Positions 37,036 through 49,000 of a stretch of DNA of 64,000 bases are shown here, piece after piece. This DNA comes from Branchiostoma lanceolatum. Taxonomy: Eukaryota; Chordata; Leptocardii; Amphioxiformes; Branchiostomatidae. The stretch lies in contig NC_089732.1 of assembly GCF_035083965.1 (NCBI RefSeq), forward strand, positions 12,477,424-12,541,423, read 5' to 3'. Made by a program: the position numbers and the translations under genes. Under the pieces are notes generated by a model. It searched no databases, was not told where the DNA came from, and was given only the letters and a program-made list of their open reading frames with translations. Each line of letters starts with the position of its first letter. The first letter of the stretch is position 1.

Positions 37036-39613
37036 ATGCCTCTTAATTTGGAAAACTTTTCTGGTACCTGGAAACTCTCCAAGAAGTCTGACAATCTCGC
37101 GCAGGTCATGCAGAAACTTGGTAAGTCATTTTATTTTGTAAAACGTAGGGCAAGTAGGAACCCGGAAAGAAACCTAAATACATTTCGGTCTATAAGAGTT
37201 TAAAATTCCGCTGCATTCCATTACAAGACTCTCAAACATGTGACATATGTAACTGAGAAAGAGAGGGATATCGATAGATATCAACTATGCAGGAAATGTG
37301 AAGCTAATTGAGGATAGAAAAAATCGAGTGTTCTGTTCAATGGGTAGCAAGGTTCTCTTATTTACCACCGCATCATCTCACCATTGTTGCTTAAAGCCGG
37401 CGTCACAATTCATGCGAGCCTCGGCTGACTTTGTAAATCGCCCGAAGCTCGCCGAATTTCAAAATCGCCCGAGCGTCGACCGAATTTTCCGATGAAAATC
37501 TCGGGTGACGTCCGTCGAACACTAAAAACTACAAATCCCCCATGAGATGGTACCATCTCTTGGACATGGGCGAAGTCAGTATCGACTAACCTGGTAAAAG
37601 GCCAAATATTTGGATCAACTTTTATTTCTAAAAATCGCCCGAAGCCCGCGTAATCGACAAGACGTCGGCCGTATTTCGGCCAAAAATGTACATTTGAAGC
37701 TCGCCAACACGTCGGCCGAGCTGAATTTCTTATTTGTGACGGGGGCTTAACAGTTATGCATCAATACTTAACGTTTGGGACTGCATTGTAAGCAGTGATA
37801 GCTTCAGTGCACTGTGAACCAGTCAGTATTGCCCTGATGAAGATGACTGACAGTCATCGAAACGTCGGCTCTTGTAAAATACTTGGTTGTAAATAAAAGA
37901 ACCTTGCTATTCAGTCATTCGCCAACCTGATGAAATTATTCACGGATGTTCTGTTGAAATAATTTTTAATTAAGATTTTAAAAATTTTAATAAAAATTTT
38001 AATAAAAATTTTAATAAAAATTTCAATAAAAATTTCAATAAAAATTTTAATAAAATTTTAAATAAATTTTTTAATAATTTTGATAATTTTGATAATTTTG
38101 ATAATTTGAACAATTTAACTAATTTAAATAATTTAAATTAGATTTTTAATAATTAAAATCATTCACGGATGTTCTGTTGAAATTTCAGTCATTCGCCAAC
38201 CTGATGAAATTATTCACGGATGTTCTGTTGAATGTTTTCAGGGGAACCACAAGCGCTCATTGAAAACATGGATTCGGTAGAAGTTGTGGTAGACATCAAG
38301 GCATCTGGTAACACCTATACCATGAAGTATACTGTGATGGGGAAGGCCAGTGAAAGCACCTTCACTCTCGGGACAGAGTGCGACGATCCGATCACACCGA
38401 ATAAGAAGGTAGGAGATAATAGATTGATAGATACAAAGATAGATAAATAATAAATTTATTTTAAGTTAGATAGATAAATAGATAGATGTCATAGATATGA
38501 CTGTAGATTATTGTTGTACTGATAATTGCAAATAGAGAAAATTGGATAGGATTTGACTGTTTTTTTGCGTTCCTAACGCGCCTAATTGGGCCAAATTGCG
38601 AACTCAAATCATCTCAAAACGGCGCAAATTTGTCGGCTGAAATTACGTTTTTGTCTTTTTAATCACACAATACTGTATCTGATTATGAGCCGATAAAGGG
38701 AAAATCGATATTTTGGTTTAGATGTCACGTCGCAAGGCAATGTCACCGTAGGGAAATATTGGCGAAAACTCACAAAGTCGCCGCGATTATTTGGCAGAAT
38801 TAGGTATTGTAGGCACGTGTAGTTTAGTTAGATACCCGCTTTAAGGAAAATACGATCGTGCAAATAGTTAGCATCATGCATGATCATCTACTTTCGATAT
38901 CAATCTTTTGTCCTGAGATTTTATTTAGAATGTTTCCTTGTGAAAACAGACAGTTTAGTACGGTGGCCCACAAGAACGGCGATATTTTTTTCTGTCTTGG
39001 TTTATTTATTTATTTTTTCCTGCGTGAATTTTTTTATAATTTTTTTGTGGTTCAAATGTTTTTTTTTTTTTTTTTTTCCAATGTTTTTTTATTGGTTCAA
39101 ATCTTTTTTTGGTTGGGCATATAACAACCTTTTTTTTGCCCTCTAGGCGACCCACACCATTGATGGGGACGCCCTGATGATCAACTATTCCAACCATGAC
39201 GGGAAGGGACTGGTGGTCCGTAAGACCCGCCGACTGGTTGACGCCAACACCGCCCGCACGGTGAGACAGTTCACGATTTTTCACGATTTTGTTTCAAACT
39301 AATCTTGCTAATTTTCATATTGACCAACCAGGCATTTGTTTTATAATGATTTCACTGATTTCAGACATTGCAAATCAATTCTTTTTTGTCTTGCAAGAAG
39401 TGTACATTTACCTTGAATCATTCAAATCACAAGGAATAATGATGTATGTACTTACTGATGGCAAGAAAATAGTTTCCACGGAATATTGGCAAGAATTATA
39501 TACTTGATTTAGATTGCAATGTGACTGTTTAAATAGTTTGTTGCATTGGTGTTGTTTTGTAGGAATACAAAATTGGTGATCTGGAGGGATTCTATGAGGC
39601 CAAGAAGATCTAG
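37036..39613 (+). CDS. FABP-like intracellular lipid-binding protein G7
   Basis: Exons 37036-37120, 38242-38408, 39147-39260 and 39563-39613 encode 138 aa, the shortest intact member. It starts MPLNLENFSGTWKLSK. Exon 2 begins GEPQALIENMD rather than the usual G-[VI]-P and has ASGNTYTMKYTVMGKASES and FTLGTECDDPITPN. Exon 3 begins ATHTIDGDALMINYS and has RRLVDANT, with the Arg106 equivalent. Exon 4 is EYKIGDLEGFYEAKKI: the otherwise constant Trp of E-G-W is Phe, and Tyr and Ala take the Arg-x-Tyr places. Intron 1 carries a MITE, a Penelope-like end and an AT-rich array that reaches the exon 2 acceptor (TTTTCAG). AATAAA at 40241-40246 is a likely poly(A) signal. G7 is the most divergent gene of the right half and is sole in its subgroup. 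Confidence 0.9.
37391..37750. mobile_element. MITE with TTAA target duplication (G7 intron 1)
   Basis: TTAA at 37391-37394 and 37747-37750 flank about 350 bp whose ends are AGCCGGCGTCACAA and TTGTGACGGGGGC. The interior is rich in ATCGCCCGA motifs. TTAA target sites are typical of piggyBac-type elements. No ORF. Confidence 0.65.
37755..37935 (+). mobile_element. Penelope-like element end with hammerhead-like core (G7 intron 1)
   Basis: The segment holds GCC (37831-37833), CTGATGA (37834-37840), helix II GATGACT/AGTCATC (37842-37848 and 37852-37858), GAAA (37859-37862), then C-GUC (37863-37866) and GGC (37867-37869), which can pair with the leading GCC. This matches the hammerhead consensus. 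It is followed by an AATAAAAG tail and CAACCTGATGAAATTATTC, as in related copies. It is a non-coding fragment. Confidence 0.65.
37936..38241. repeat. AT-rich tandem array and duplicated 23-mer next to G7 exon 2
   Basis: ATTCACGGATGTTCTGTTGA occurs three times (about 37937, 38160 and 38213). Between the first two lies an (AATAAAAATTTT)n-type array. The last copy runs straight into the exon 2 acceptor. Confidence 0.8.
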
Positions 39614-40716
39614 ATCTAGACCTCGGCCGTGATCGTAGCCGCGAGCGATCCAGCACAGCGTCGTTCCAAACAGACCGGGGGCATGCCGAACTGACGTCAC
39701 ACTTCACGAACCTGCCACCTGACATCCAGACTCGCCGTGGTTTGGACGGACTCCCTTCGGGGCAGAAGGTACTCTCTGCCGCCGGGGTAATCATTGGCTC
39801 GCGGTAAAAGTTTAACGCGGTAGGATTGTCCAACCCTCTATCTCGTAAAACTACTACCGGGTACCAAAGTTTACCCTGGCAGCACAGAGTCACCTCTCCC
39901 CCGAAGAGATCTTTACCAAACGACGGTGATCTGGGTGTCAAGTTACTTCCATTCTGTTTTCGAAAACTTTTAGTCAGTTTGTTTACACAGTTACCTGTTA
40001 TATATTTGGTATCGAAGATTTAAAACCTAGAGTGATTATCATCCTACGGACCACTGGGAGATTACCCCCTGCTCAACTTAATTCCACCTAGCCTCCTACC
40101 CAGTATTGTTAAGCTATGCCCGCTTCACAAAGTTGGTTGTGTGCAATGCTGAACAAGTCTGGACACCAGGCTATTAAATTTCTATTAGTCTTCACGTTTT
40201 CTTGCATTTGGAATGACATGAGCAATGTGTCGCTGAATGAAATAAAGAATTGCACGTATCAACGCAGTTTTCCTCTCTTTCGTAGTCTGGTATCATACAG
40301 GAGAAGGAGAGTGGTGTGAGTGCATGTAGAGTCTTTTATAAAACGGCTCAGCCTGTTTCAGCAGAACAAAAAGTGCGCAGGGCATGAGAAACGTTCAACT
40401 GTAAACATAATATAGCCGTGATCACAGATCTTGCAGATACTCGTTTGCAGCAATTGATTCCACAGGGAGAGTGGTTTCCTTGAGAAATAAGTCGAACTCT
40501 TAGGTAGCTAATCACCAATTAGGTAGCTAATTACAGTGGATGGAGGTGTCAATCCGTAGGGACACTGGGGGGTTTACACAAGAAAGCCGTCTCTGGGGAC
40601 ATGTGGCACAACGATGGACTAGAGGGCAACGCGCAGTTAATCTTATCTGTTTATAATATAATGTACAAAAGAGTTGTGTTCAGGGTGTCATATAATCTCA
40701 CCTCTAGTCTCAGTCT

Positions 40717-40989
40717 TTTTATGACCTGGGAGTTGTTTGCTACTCCACGCAGTTGGTGACGCTTCCTTGATGTTGCTGATCGGCTACTTTTACTAAACAC
40801 ATTTGGGGGAGTAAAAAACGGTAGGACCATATTTGGAGTAAGGGCTATTGTAAGGCTAAAACTTAATATTTAATGAATATGATTAGCAGTTTGCTATTTT
40901 TCCTCCTATCAGCAATCACTTTGGTATTTCAAAAGGTGCCCTTTGGGGTTAACACACAATGCCTTGGATACACAAAAAATTCCCTACCA
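40717..40989 (+). promoter_or_regulatory. Conserved intergenic block A with CArG box (before G8)
   Basis: TGACCTGGGAG, AGTTGGTGACGCTT and GGCTACTTTTACTAAACA recur in the same order at 45133-45220. A perfect CArG box, CCATATTTGG, lies at 40827-40836 here and at 45235-45244 there. Because it repeats between G7/G8 and G8/G9, it was copied with the genes. A regulatory role is inferred. Confidence 0.4.
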
Positions 40990-41242
40990 TTAAGCCCCCC
41001 TCTAACTGGACCCGAGGCACGCTGGCGGCGTTGCTGCGTCCGAAACTAGATTTTTGTTACCCTTGAATCTATAATGGGAATATCATTCAAAACGTACAAG
41101 TATGACCAAAAAGACAACAAAACACACAAAGCTTAAAGAGATCCGTTTTTTCTCTCGATGAAATTCGTTGAGTGTTTTGTCAATTCGATCGGCCGCAGCG
41201 ACGCCGCCAGCGTGTGGCGGGTCCAGTGAGAGGGGGGCTTAA
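40990..41242. mobile_element. MITE with TTAA target duplication (family reference copy)
   Basis: TTAA at 40990-40993 and 41239-41242 bracket 245 bp with inverted ends GCCCCCCTCTAACTGGACC and GGTCCAGTGAGAGGGGGGC. The paralogous spacer at about 45395-45405 lacks it, so it inserted after the spacer duplicated. Relatives occur at 19229, 49764, 52470 and 62991. Confidence 0.8.
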
Positions 41243-41399
41243 CCGAATGGCAAGCGATAAACTGACACCAGATAGTTGTGTTTTTATCTACAAACTAGAG
41301 TTCCACGACCTCATACCTTCGCCAAATGATTTTAACCTTTATGACTGACGTATTAGGAGTGTTTCTCATCAATTATAAATCATACCAGTTGATTGTCTT

Positions 41400-42450
41400 A
41401 AGATATAACATGTCCAAAGTATGAGCTTATCAAATTATGAGCTTAACAAAGAAGGTTATGATAATATCTATCATCAATTATGCAAATGAGGCCCTTATTA
41501 GCATAATTTGATTCGACGATGTTCATATTCACATAACTTCCCGATGCCACAAAACAAGTATCAAATGTATGAAATTACCGTCATTTTCCAGTGTGGAATT
41601 AAAGAAGTTATTCATTAAGTATGCAAATTAGGCCCACATTTGCATATTTTCTATCTATCAACATTCCTCTCTTCCTCAGTTACAATTTGAAGTCATATCA
41701 TGGAACAAAGCAGATTTTTAAAGTTGCCTCATTAATTATGCAAATTAGAATCTGATTTGCATAATTATCGTCCAATCATACAAAGCACCACACAAGCTAT
41801 CAACATACCAAAAATCATGACCATCCATCAAGGCCATCTTGTTATGGTATTTTCTCGTTAATTATTCAAATGAGGTCTTCATTTGCATAGTTCATATCAA
41901 TTAATATTTCTCTCTTCCTCAGTTACACATGGACACATGTTTCAGAGTCCTATCAAGGAATTTGGCGGATGTACAAACTTTCCTCATTGATTATGCAAAT
42001 TAGATAGTGATTTGCATAAGAAGTATCTAATCATGTACATCATCACTCAAGCTATGTACTGACCAAAAATCATTACTATCCATCAAGCCCTTCTTGAGTT
42101 ATTCCCTTTCAAAGTCAGACGCAAAACCTGCTCCTGCAGTTCCAAAAAAGCCGCTAAGGGGCCCAAACCCATACCACTTACTCATTGTCCAAAGATCTAT
42201 CTACCACTCAAAAATCAGTTCCATAGCATGTCCAGAACACGAGATATCAAAACAGGAAGTTCCGCTGCAGTACCATAAGAAGCCGCTAGGGGGCCCAAAA
42301 TCTAATCGTTTTCAGGTCTCATCAAAACCTACCAACATACCAAATACCAAGACAATCCATCAAGGCGTTCTCGAGTTATGCTGTGCCCCTACAGACACAC
42401 ACACAAACAAACGCTACCCTCTGCATAACCTTCTCGGCGAAGGTAATTAC
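41400..42450. repeat. Octamer-bearing tandem repeat, about 330-bp unit
   Basis: Two or more diverged units contain TCTCTCTTCCTCAGTTACA, ATTATGCAAATTAG, GATTTGCATAA and CCAAAAATCAT...CCATCAAG in order. The end (CTTCTCGGCGAAGGTAAT) is palindromic. ATGCAAAT or its complement occurs about eight times. The open frame at 42094-42453 is a read-through of two repeat units, not a gene. Confidence 0.7.
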
Positions 42451-42888
42451 TAACTTAAAGATTAGGTTAATGAAGGACCATCTGGGATTACAGGAGAAAA
42501 CACTGTGACAGCACTAGACAAATATGCCATACATCCGCTGAATGATGAATGCACAAAGGCTGATGTTGTCAAAGTAGCAAGTTTTTGTTAACATAGTAGT
42601 CAGATAGGTGTGTCAAATGTCTACGTATATTGAAGATAACAAGCGTCAGGTAGAGACAGGTGGTTGTCAATCAGTGGTTACTATGTTTTCTCACAACTGT
42701 AGGGTGTGACAACTAGTCAATATTTGAGGGGGGGGGGGCATGTGTACTTAGTTCTGCCCACCTCCCGCTTAAATAGATCGTGGATCTTGGGTACCTCCCA
42801 CTTAAACTCACACCTGCTAGAGATTCAGCTCGTCAAGATCCCTGTCTTTCTTAAATCTCTCGACTGTAAAAAGTTAACTAGCATTAAG

Positions 42889-44776
42889 ATGCCGTTTGAC
42901 TTGGAGAGATCTTCTGGCACATGGAAAATCGGCAAGCATTCCGATAACTTCAAAGAAACTCGGTACGTTTACTTTTTATCTTGTTGTTGCTATGGATATA
43001 TGGTTTGAAATAGGGATGTGTGTTAAAACGTACCATCAGATACAGGAATCTGTAACAGGGGTTTAGGTACAAGTCAGGATCTGTACCTGTACTCTTCAAT
43101 GATAACAGAAACATAAGTGAACTGTTGACAACTTGACGATCTAGCACAGAACTAGCCTGTGGCTTGTGTCCTAAATTTCCTAACACTACACCACGATTGT
43201 TGTGGGCTTGAGGCCTAACCGTTTTCACTGTACGTTCGAATCTCAAATCAACGCCGTATTATGATATTTTTATTCTCGTCTTTTCCAGTGCTAATTATCA
43301 GGGGGTGTTGTAGGATTTAGTCGTCTTTAGTCACAAATAAGTACACACCTTGAGCAAGTATTATAATAATGCATTAGGTATAATACCTGGGGAATCGAGA
43401 CCCGAACCTGTACCGATACAATTTTTGCCGCAATGTACCAGTACTCACCCTTAATTTAAAGTAATGGATGATGGTGTTTCAATGCAGAGAATATGACAGT
43501 TGAAAATGTCTGATTCCTTAGGTGTCCCGGCTGAGGCTCTAGATATGCTTATAACATCAGAGGTTACTGTAGAATGCACGGTGTCTGGTAACACATTCAC
43601 TGACAAATCCACGATGTTGGGCAAGACTACGGTCAACACCTTTACCTTTGGAGAGGAGTGCGAGGAAACCGACCATACCGGCACGAAGAGGAAAGTGAGT
43701 AGAAAATTTGTTATCTTACAAGATTCCTGTAGGAAAAAAATCCAGTCACGAAATCACACGAATTCTTTAATTAGAATATGTTCTGGACTACGTTTCTATA
43801 TGTAGAAAATCGTATGTGTGCATTATGCATTCTTCCAGGGACAGTTAAAGACATGAACTTGTTTTGTATCTACAGGTGACCTACACTATGGAAGGTGATA
43901 GCATGGTTTTCGTTTACCCGAACCATGACGGAAAGGGACTGGTGGTTCGTCAGGCAATGCGGTGGACTGACGACAAGACCATTCGCCATGTAAGACTGCG
44001 TCAAATTGTGGTATAAGTTTCGGTAGAGAGAGAAATAAGCAAATCCTCTTGCATTGTTATCGGATGGGTGTGCACTCGCGTTTTCTGAGTCGACTCCAAG
44101 GGCCTTAGTAATAGAGGGAGGGGATTAATTCCAACTTTATAAAATAAGCATTTCAAAATATGGATATTGTCTATCTAACCACAGAAATCACACAATTTGG
44201 GCAATCATTGGTCTCTAACCCCCCTGTACATACCCCTTGAAGTTTGTACATGTTCTAATGGGCCTAGTCCATTTTGGCAATGGGGGTGATTTGGGAATAG
44301 TTTATATCTGTGTAGAGAATAGATTTGGGGTTCAGATATTCACTGTAATGTCTTCTTATTATCTCAAAGTACTAGTACTTTAAGGCATTAAGTATGTTTG
44401 CTAGCATACCTTTATACTAGTTTAGTACATTGTCATGGTACTGACTTCAAGGAGTATGTACAGGGGGTTAATATTGAAAAAAAATCTACATTATCATATT
44501 CAGAAAGACGGCCCCCAGGTGCGTATTCCAGCAAAAACTGCACTTTTGTGAAATAATACCTCCCCCTATATAGTAATGATCATGATGATGAAAAGAGTCC
44601 TAAAGTTTCTTATGGGCCATTCGTTGTGAATATGGCATTTGAATGTGTTTGTTGCTATTGCGTTTCCAGGAATACAAGGTCGGTGATCTCGCATTTGAAT
44701 GTGTTTGTTGCTATTGTGTTTCCAGGAATACAAGGTCGGTGATCTCGAGGGATGGGCAGAGGGCCAAAGGGTCTAG
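42889..44776 (+). pseudogene. FABP-like gene G8, frame-disrupted
   Basis: Exons 42889-42962, 43522-43694, 43876-43989 and 44726-44776 are all recognisable. Exon 1 reads MPFDLERSSGTWKIGKHSDNF and then lacks 11 nt compared with the sister genes (the residues before the final K-L-G). It therefore leaves exon 1 in the wrong phase and a stop follows within four codons of exon 2. Exon 2 (VPAEALDMLITSEVT, FTFGEECEETD) and exon 3 (VTYTMEGDSMVFVYP, RQAMRWTDD) are otherwise intact, with Met at the Arg106 position. Exon 4 is EYKVGDLEGWAEGQRV. In addition, 56 bp spanning the exon 4 acceptor is duplicated in tandem, offering an upstream acceptor that would shift the frame. AATAAA at 44942-44947. Either a recent pseudogene or an assembly/allele error in exon 1. 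Confidence 0.8.
44635..44746 (+). repeat. 56-bp tandem duplication across the G8 exon 4 acceptor
   Basis: Copies at 44635-44690 and 44691-44746 differ at one base. Each holds the pyrimidine stretch, TTTCCAG acceptor and the first 21 coding bases of exon 4. Only the second copy leads into the complete exon. Confidence 0.95.
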
Positions 44777-45119
44777 ATCATCTGGCTACGATAACCTTCG
44801 GAGCCGTTACGTTTGGCTGCGGTCACCACGTGCTTCCGGCCTTCTACTATGTGACACTGTATCACACTACAGATAGAGGACGCATTTACATAATTTCCAG
44901 TCTTAACTCAAGCTTCTTTTGAAAATATCAACGTCGTTTCTAATAAATCAAAGAAGTGAGCACATGCATTGTTTCATCTCTTTCGCAGTCCGACCATTTA
45001 TGACTTTTAAAGTGATAATTGGAATCATAAAGATTCCATTTTGGATTCTATATGGTTATTAACTTGACAGGTGTCACAGTAACACTCACCCGTTTAATCA
45101 TCTAGACCCTAACATAACT

Positions 45120-45440
45120 AGGTCTCAGTACGTATGACCTGGGAGCTTTCCGCTACACCACGTAGTTGGTGACGCTTTCTTCGCGTTGCTGATTGGCTAC
45201 TTTTACTAAACATATTGGGGCAGAGTACACAACACCATATTTGGAATAAGGGTTGTCATAAGGTTAAACCACTCTTTCATGAAGGAGATCAACAGTTTGC
45301 TAATCTTTCTCCTATCAGTAAACTCTGTACTGTTTAAGAGATAATCTTTTGGGCCGAGAGTATATTGTATCTGGGATACACAAAAATTTGAACCTTTACT
45401 GAATGGCAAGCGATCGACTGACTCAACAGTAGAAACCAGA
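45120..45440 (+). promoter_or_regulatory. Conserved intergenic block B with CArG box (before G9)
   Basis: Paralogue of 40717-41300, without the MITE. The CArG box CCATATTTGG lies at 45235-45244, about 790 bp before the G9 start codon. Confidence 0.4.
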
Positions 45441-45639
45441 TATATAATGTATTTTCATCAACACAGTAATAACTGAAGGTAGGCCTAACAAGGGTTTCCA
45501 TTGAACGTAGCGACAGTTAGCTACCAAAGTACCGTATCTGCTTAAAAGTAAAGATAGTTTCAGAGACTTTTTTGAGGCCGTAACGGCAGTGGGTTGTTAT
45601 TATTCGCTGTGTCTAGGGTATGGTATTGGGAGGCGGAGC

Positions 45640-45850
45640 CCATTCCTCTCAATCCACCTCTTTTTACTTCCCCAACCGAAGTCAGGAATACACTTAACAC
45701 CTGGGTGGAGTGAGGAAAGTCGTGTAAAGTGCTTTCCCAATGACACACTAGTACTGCTAACCATAAATGCCAGGGGGTCAACCCGTGACCTCTCAATGTC
45801 GAGTCCTATATCCTCGACCATACACGCATGCGCAGCCATTCACCGTATTT
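45640..45850 (-). repeat. tRNA-derived SINE (minus strand)
   Basis: On the minus strand a central GAAAGCACTTTACACGACTT / TCCTCACTCCACCCAGGTGT segment matches the SINE bodies at 48840 (+) and 53700 (-). A weak B-box-like GGTTGACCCCC lies near 45780. It is a diverged copy. Confidence 0.6.
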
Positions 45851-46032
45851 GCTTACAGGTGAGTAAATGTACCCATGTGTCAATATTTGGGCGAGACGAC
45901 GTGTACCTCACCGGTCACATCACCAGCTGACCTTTCATGCACCGGGTCCCACTTCGATTCACCCCTTCAAGCCGTTGAACCTGTCAAGAAACCTGTCTGT
46001 CTAGAAGAACGTTATAGCCAATCACCCTAAAG

Positions 46033-49000
46033 ATGCCGTTCGACTTGGAGAAAATATCTGGGACCTACAAGATCACCGGGCAGTCTGACAACTTTGGAGA
46101 GATCATGCAGAAACTTGGTATATTCTTTGTTGCTGTAACTCCGTCATGGTTTAGAGAAATAGGGCATGTTAGAAACTACACCATACCTTATCAGTTATAA
46201 TAACAGATATAGACATACCAGACCAGTTATATTGTCGCCGTGCAGCATGTATTGTAACACTGATATTTATGTTTTGCCCATAGTTGCACAGGATACTATC
46301 AACTTGATGCAAGCCTTGAAAAGCTTGGTGCAAGCCTCCGTAACGGTTTAGAGAAATCAGGCATGTCAAGAGCTACAGCCATACCTTATCAGTTATAACA
46401 ACAGATATGAATATAACAGACCAGTTATATTGTCGCCGTGTAGCATATATTGTAACACTGATAATGTTGTGCCCATACGTTGATAGAACACTATCAAACT
46501 GATGCAAGCCTTGAAAAGCTTGGTGCAAACCTTGTGTATTATGGAAGTCATTCACCCAAGATCAGTGTACTATAGTCTTCAACTGGATCTACTTGTATAT
46601 AGTCTGTCATCTGATACCTTGACTCTGTGATCTTCTGTGTATTTAGATTATTATTTTTGCATATTAATGTGAAAGACAACCTCTTGAAACAACGTTTTGG
46701 AGATGACAGGAATTGTCTGATAAGGTGAACAAAGGAAATGCCTTGTCATACCTGTACGTGCTTAAAATGACCTAGCAGTCGTCGACCTTTGACTCAGTGC
46801 CCTCAGTTACGAAGACGACTTATTCCTATTTAAACATTAGCTAGAGAATGGTGATTAGGCTACACCAAGTAATTTTTATGGATGACGTCCGCGCGCGCAT
46901 TGATTTTGGACTGTTCCCAGAAAAAAAACCCCAAGAAATTCCGCTTCCTGTAACTTTGATATAACGTTAATGTGTTTCTGCAGGCTTGCAAAATCAATGG
47001 GATATGGAAATAAACAGGACAGGACAACAACTGCTGTTCAACTTCAACTGATTTATTAAAACTATTGCTGTTTTCATGATGAATAAAAGAATTGTTAGTT
47101 GTTACACTGTGTACTCTCATTCAATTTGTGTCCTAACATGTGGCGTCGACTATTATATTTCAAATCTAGGCATCTTGTTTTTTTCGGCCCTTCTTATTTT
47201 TGTTTTTTCGAGCTCTCGCATTAGATTTAGGGTCTCCAAAGGACGTCATCCATAAAAATTTCTTGGTGTAGCCTTATAACATATCTATACACACAACAAC
47301 AACTATGTCATTAGCAATCATGAATATTCATAAGACAATATCAATTTTTCTTCAGGAGTCCAACCTGATGCCTTGAAAAAGCTCCTTGCCTCAGAGATTA
47401 CTAAAGAAGTGACAGTGTCTGGTAACACGTTTACTGATAAGACGATACTTGGCCGGGAATGTGCGAACACTCACACACTGGGACAGGAGAGTGAGGAAAC
47501 GGACGCAGCCGGACACAAGAGGAAGGTGGGTGGAAGGTAGCCTCCGTTGCAGGCTTCCCCACGGCTATTCTTTAACTTATCGGAGGGCCTGCATGGGGGG
47601 GTCCCGACAACGCTCTACGCTAAATTCGGAGGGCCGGCTACGTAATACGCTAAATTCAGAAAGCCTACCTACGCTCTACGCTGAATTCAGAAAAGCCTCC
47701 CTACGCTCTACGCTAAATTATGGAGTGGTCAGCAACGCTCTACGTAAAATTAAAACGGCCGATTACGCTCTACGTAAAAGGGCATGCAGGCCCTCTTATC
47801 GGGGCCAGGTTCTTTGGCTGGGGGGCCGTATTTGCTTTGGGACCTTACCTGCTGGAGCCCCGTATCTGCTTGGGATCCTGTAACCGCAGATAAGAGGCCC
47901 CAGCAGGTACGGTCCCCAAGCAGATACGGCCCCCTCAGCCGAAGATCTGGCCCCGATAAGTTGGAAAAATCGCCATGGGGAAGCCTGCAACGGAAGCTAG
48001 GTGGAACGTACAGAACACACGCCGTCTGAAAAGCGGATATCGCACAGGACTCGCCAAATTGCGCAAGGCATTCGCAAAGTGGAGCCAATTTGTCGCCTAA
48101 AATTGCGATTTTTTTCAAGCACTGACACTAGATGTTCTTAATTCACCCGTCAAAAACTATGAAAAATGAATAAGAATTTAGCCAAAATCAAGTCAACTTG
48201 TCCACAACAATATTTTCTACACATGACAGGCGCATGTACCACATCATTTTACCTTAGAAGGGCAAAATGTACCACCAAAGATGGCATACTATATTGTAAC
48301 ATAGGCTTATCATAGGCTCACAGCAACCTGAGCATGACCCCGAGCTGACCCCGGGAAATTCAAAATGGCCGCCGTAATTGGCAAGAGGTCTATTGGCAAA
48401 ATGAAGCAAATGGGAACAAAATGGCACAATAACTGCATGTCTCTTTTTGATGCATCTGTATCATAGTACATAGTGTTGCTTTTTAATTCAGTGGCAGCAC
48501 TGCGATTTCTGATAAAGTTATCTCACCTGAGTATACTTATCATGCTATTTTCTTACAGGTGACCTACACCGTGGAAGGCGACTACCTGGTGTACGTGTAC
48601 CCCGACTATGACGGAAATGGGCTGGTTGTCCGTCAGACACTTAAATGGACGGACGACAAGACCATACTTCATGTAAGTATGGTTACTTCAAATTGTGGTG
48701 TACGTTTCGGTTGACACTGGGTTGACAGTGAAACAGGTGGCGTCGTGGGGCGTAATGGTAACAACATTCAGCTGCCAAACAAGGGGACCCGGGTTCGATC
48801 CCGGGTTTCGTCCAGACATGTCTGGACATACGCCCCGACGTTTCGCCCTTGGGAAAGGCACTTAACACAAATTTCCTCACTTCACTCAGGTGAAAATGAG
48901 TAGCTAGGTTAGGGAAAGGACGTTAAATGGAGGTCCCGTGTTTGAGGAGAGCCACACCCCACGGATGTTAAAGAACCCACTACACCTTTCGAAAAAGAGT

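Noticed and set aside
42094-42453. 119-codon open frame on the plus strand
   Set aside because: It repeats similar peptides (PKKPLRGP, HKKPLGGP) because it reads across two units of the octamer-bearing repeat. No splice or start context.
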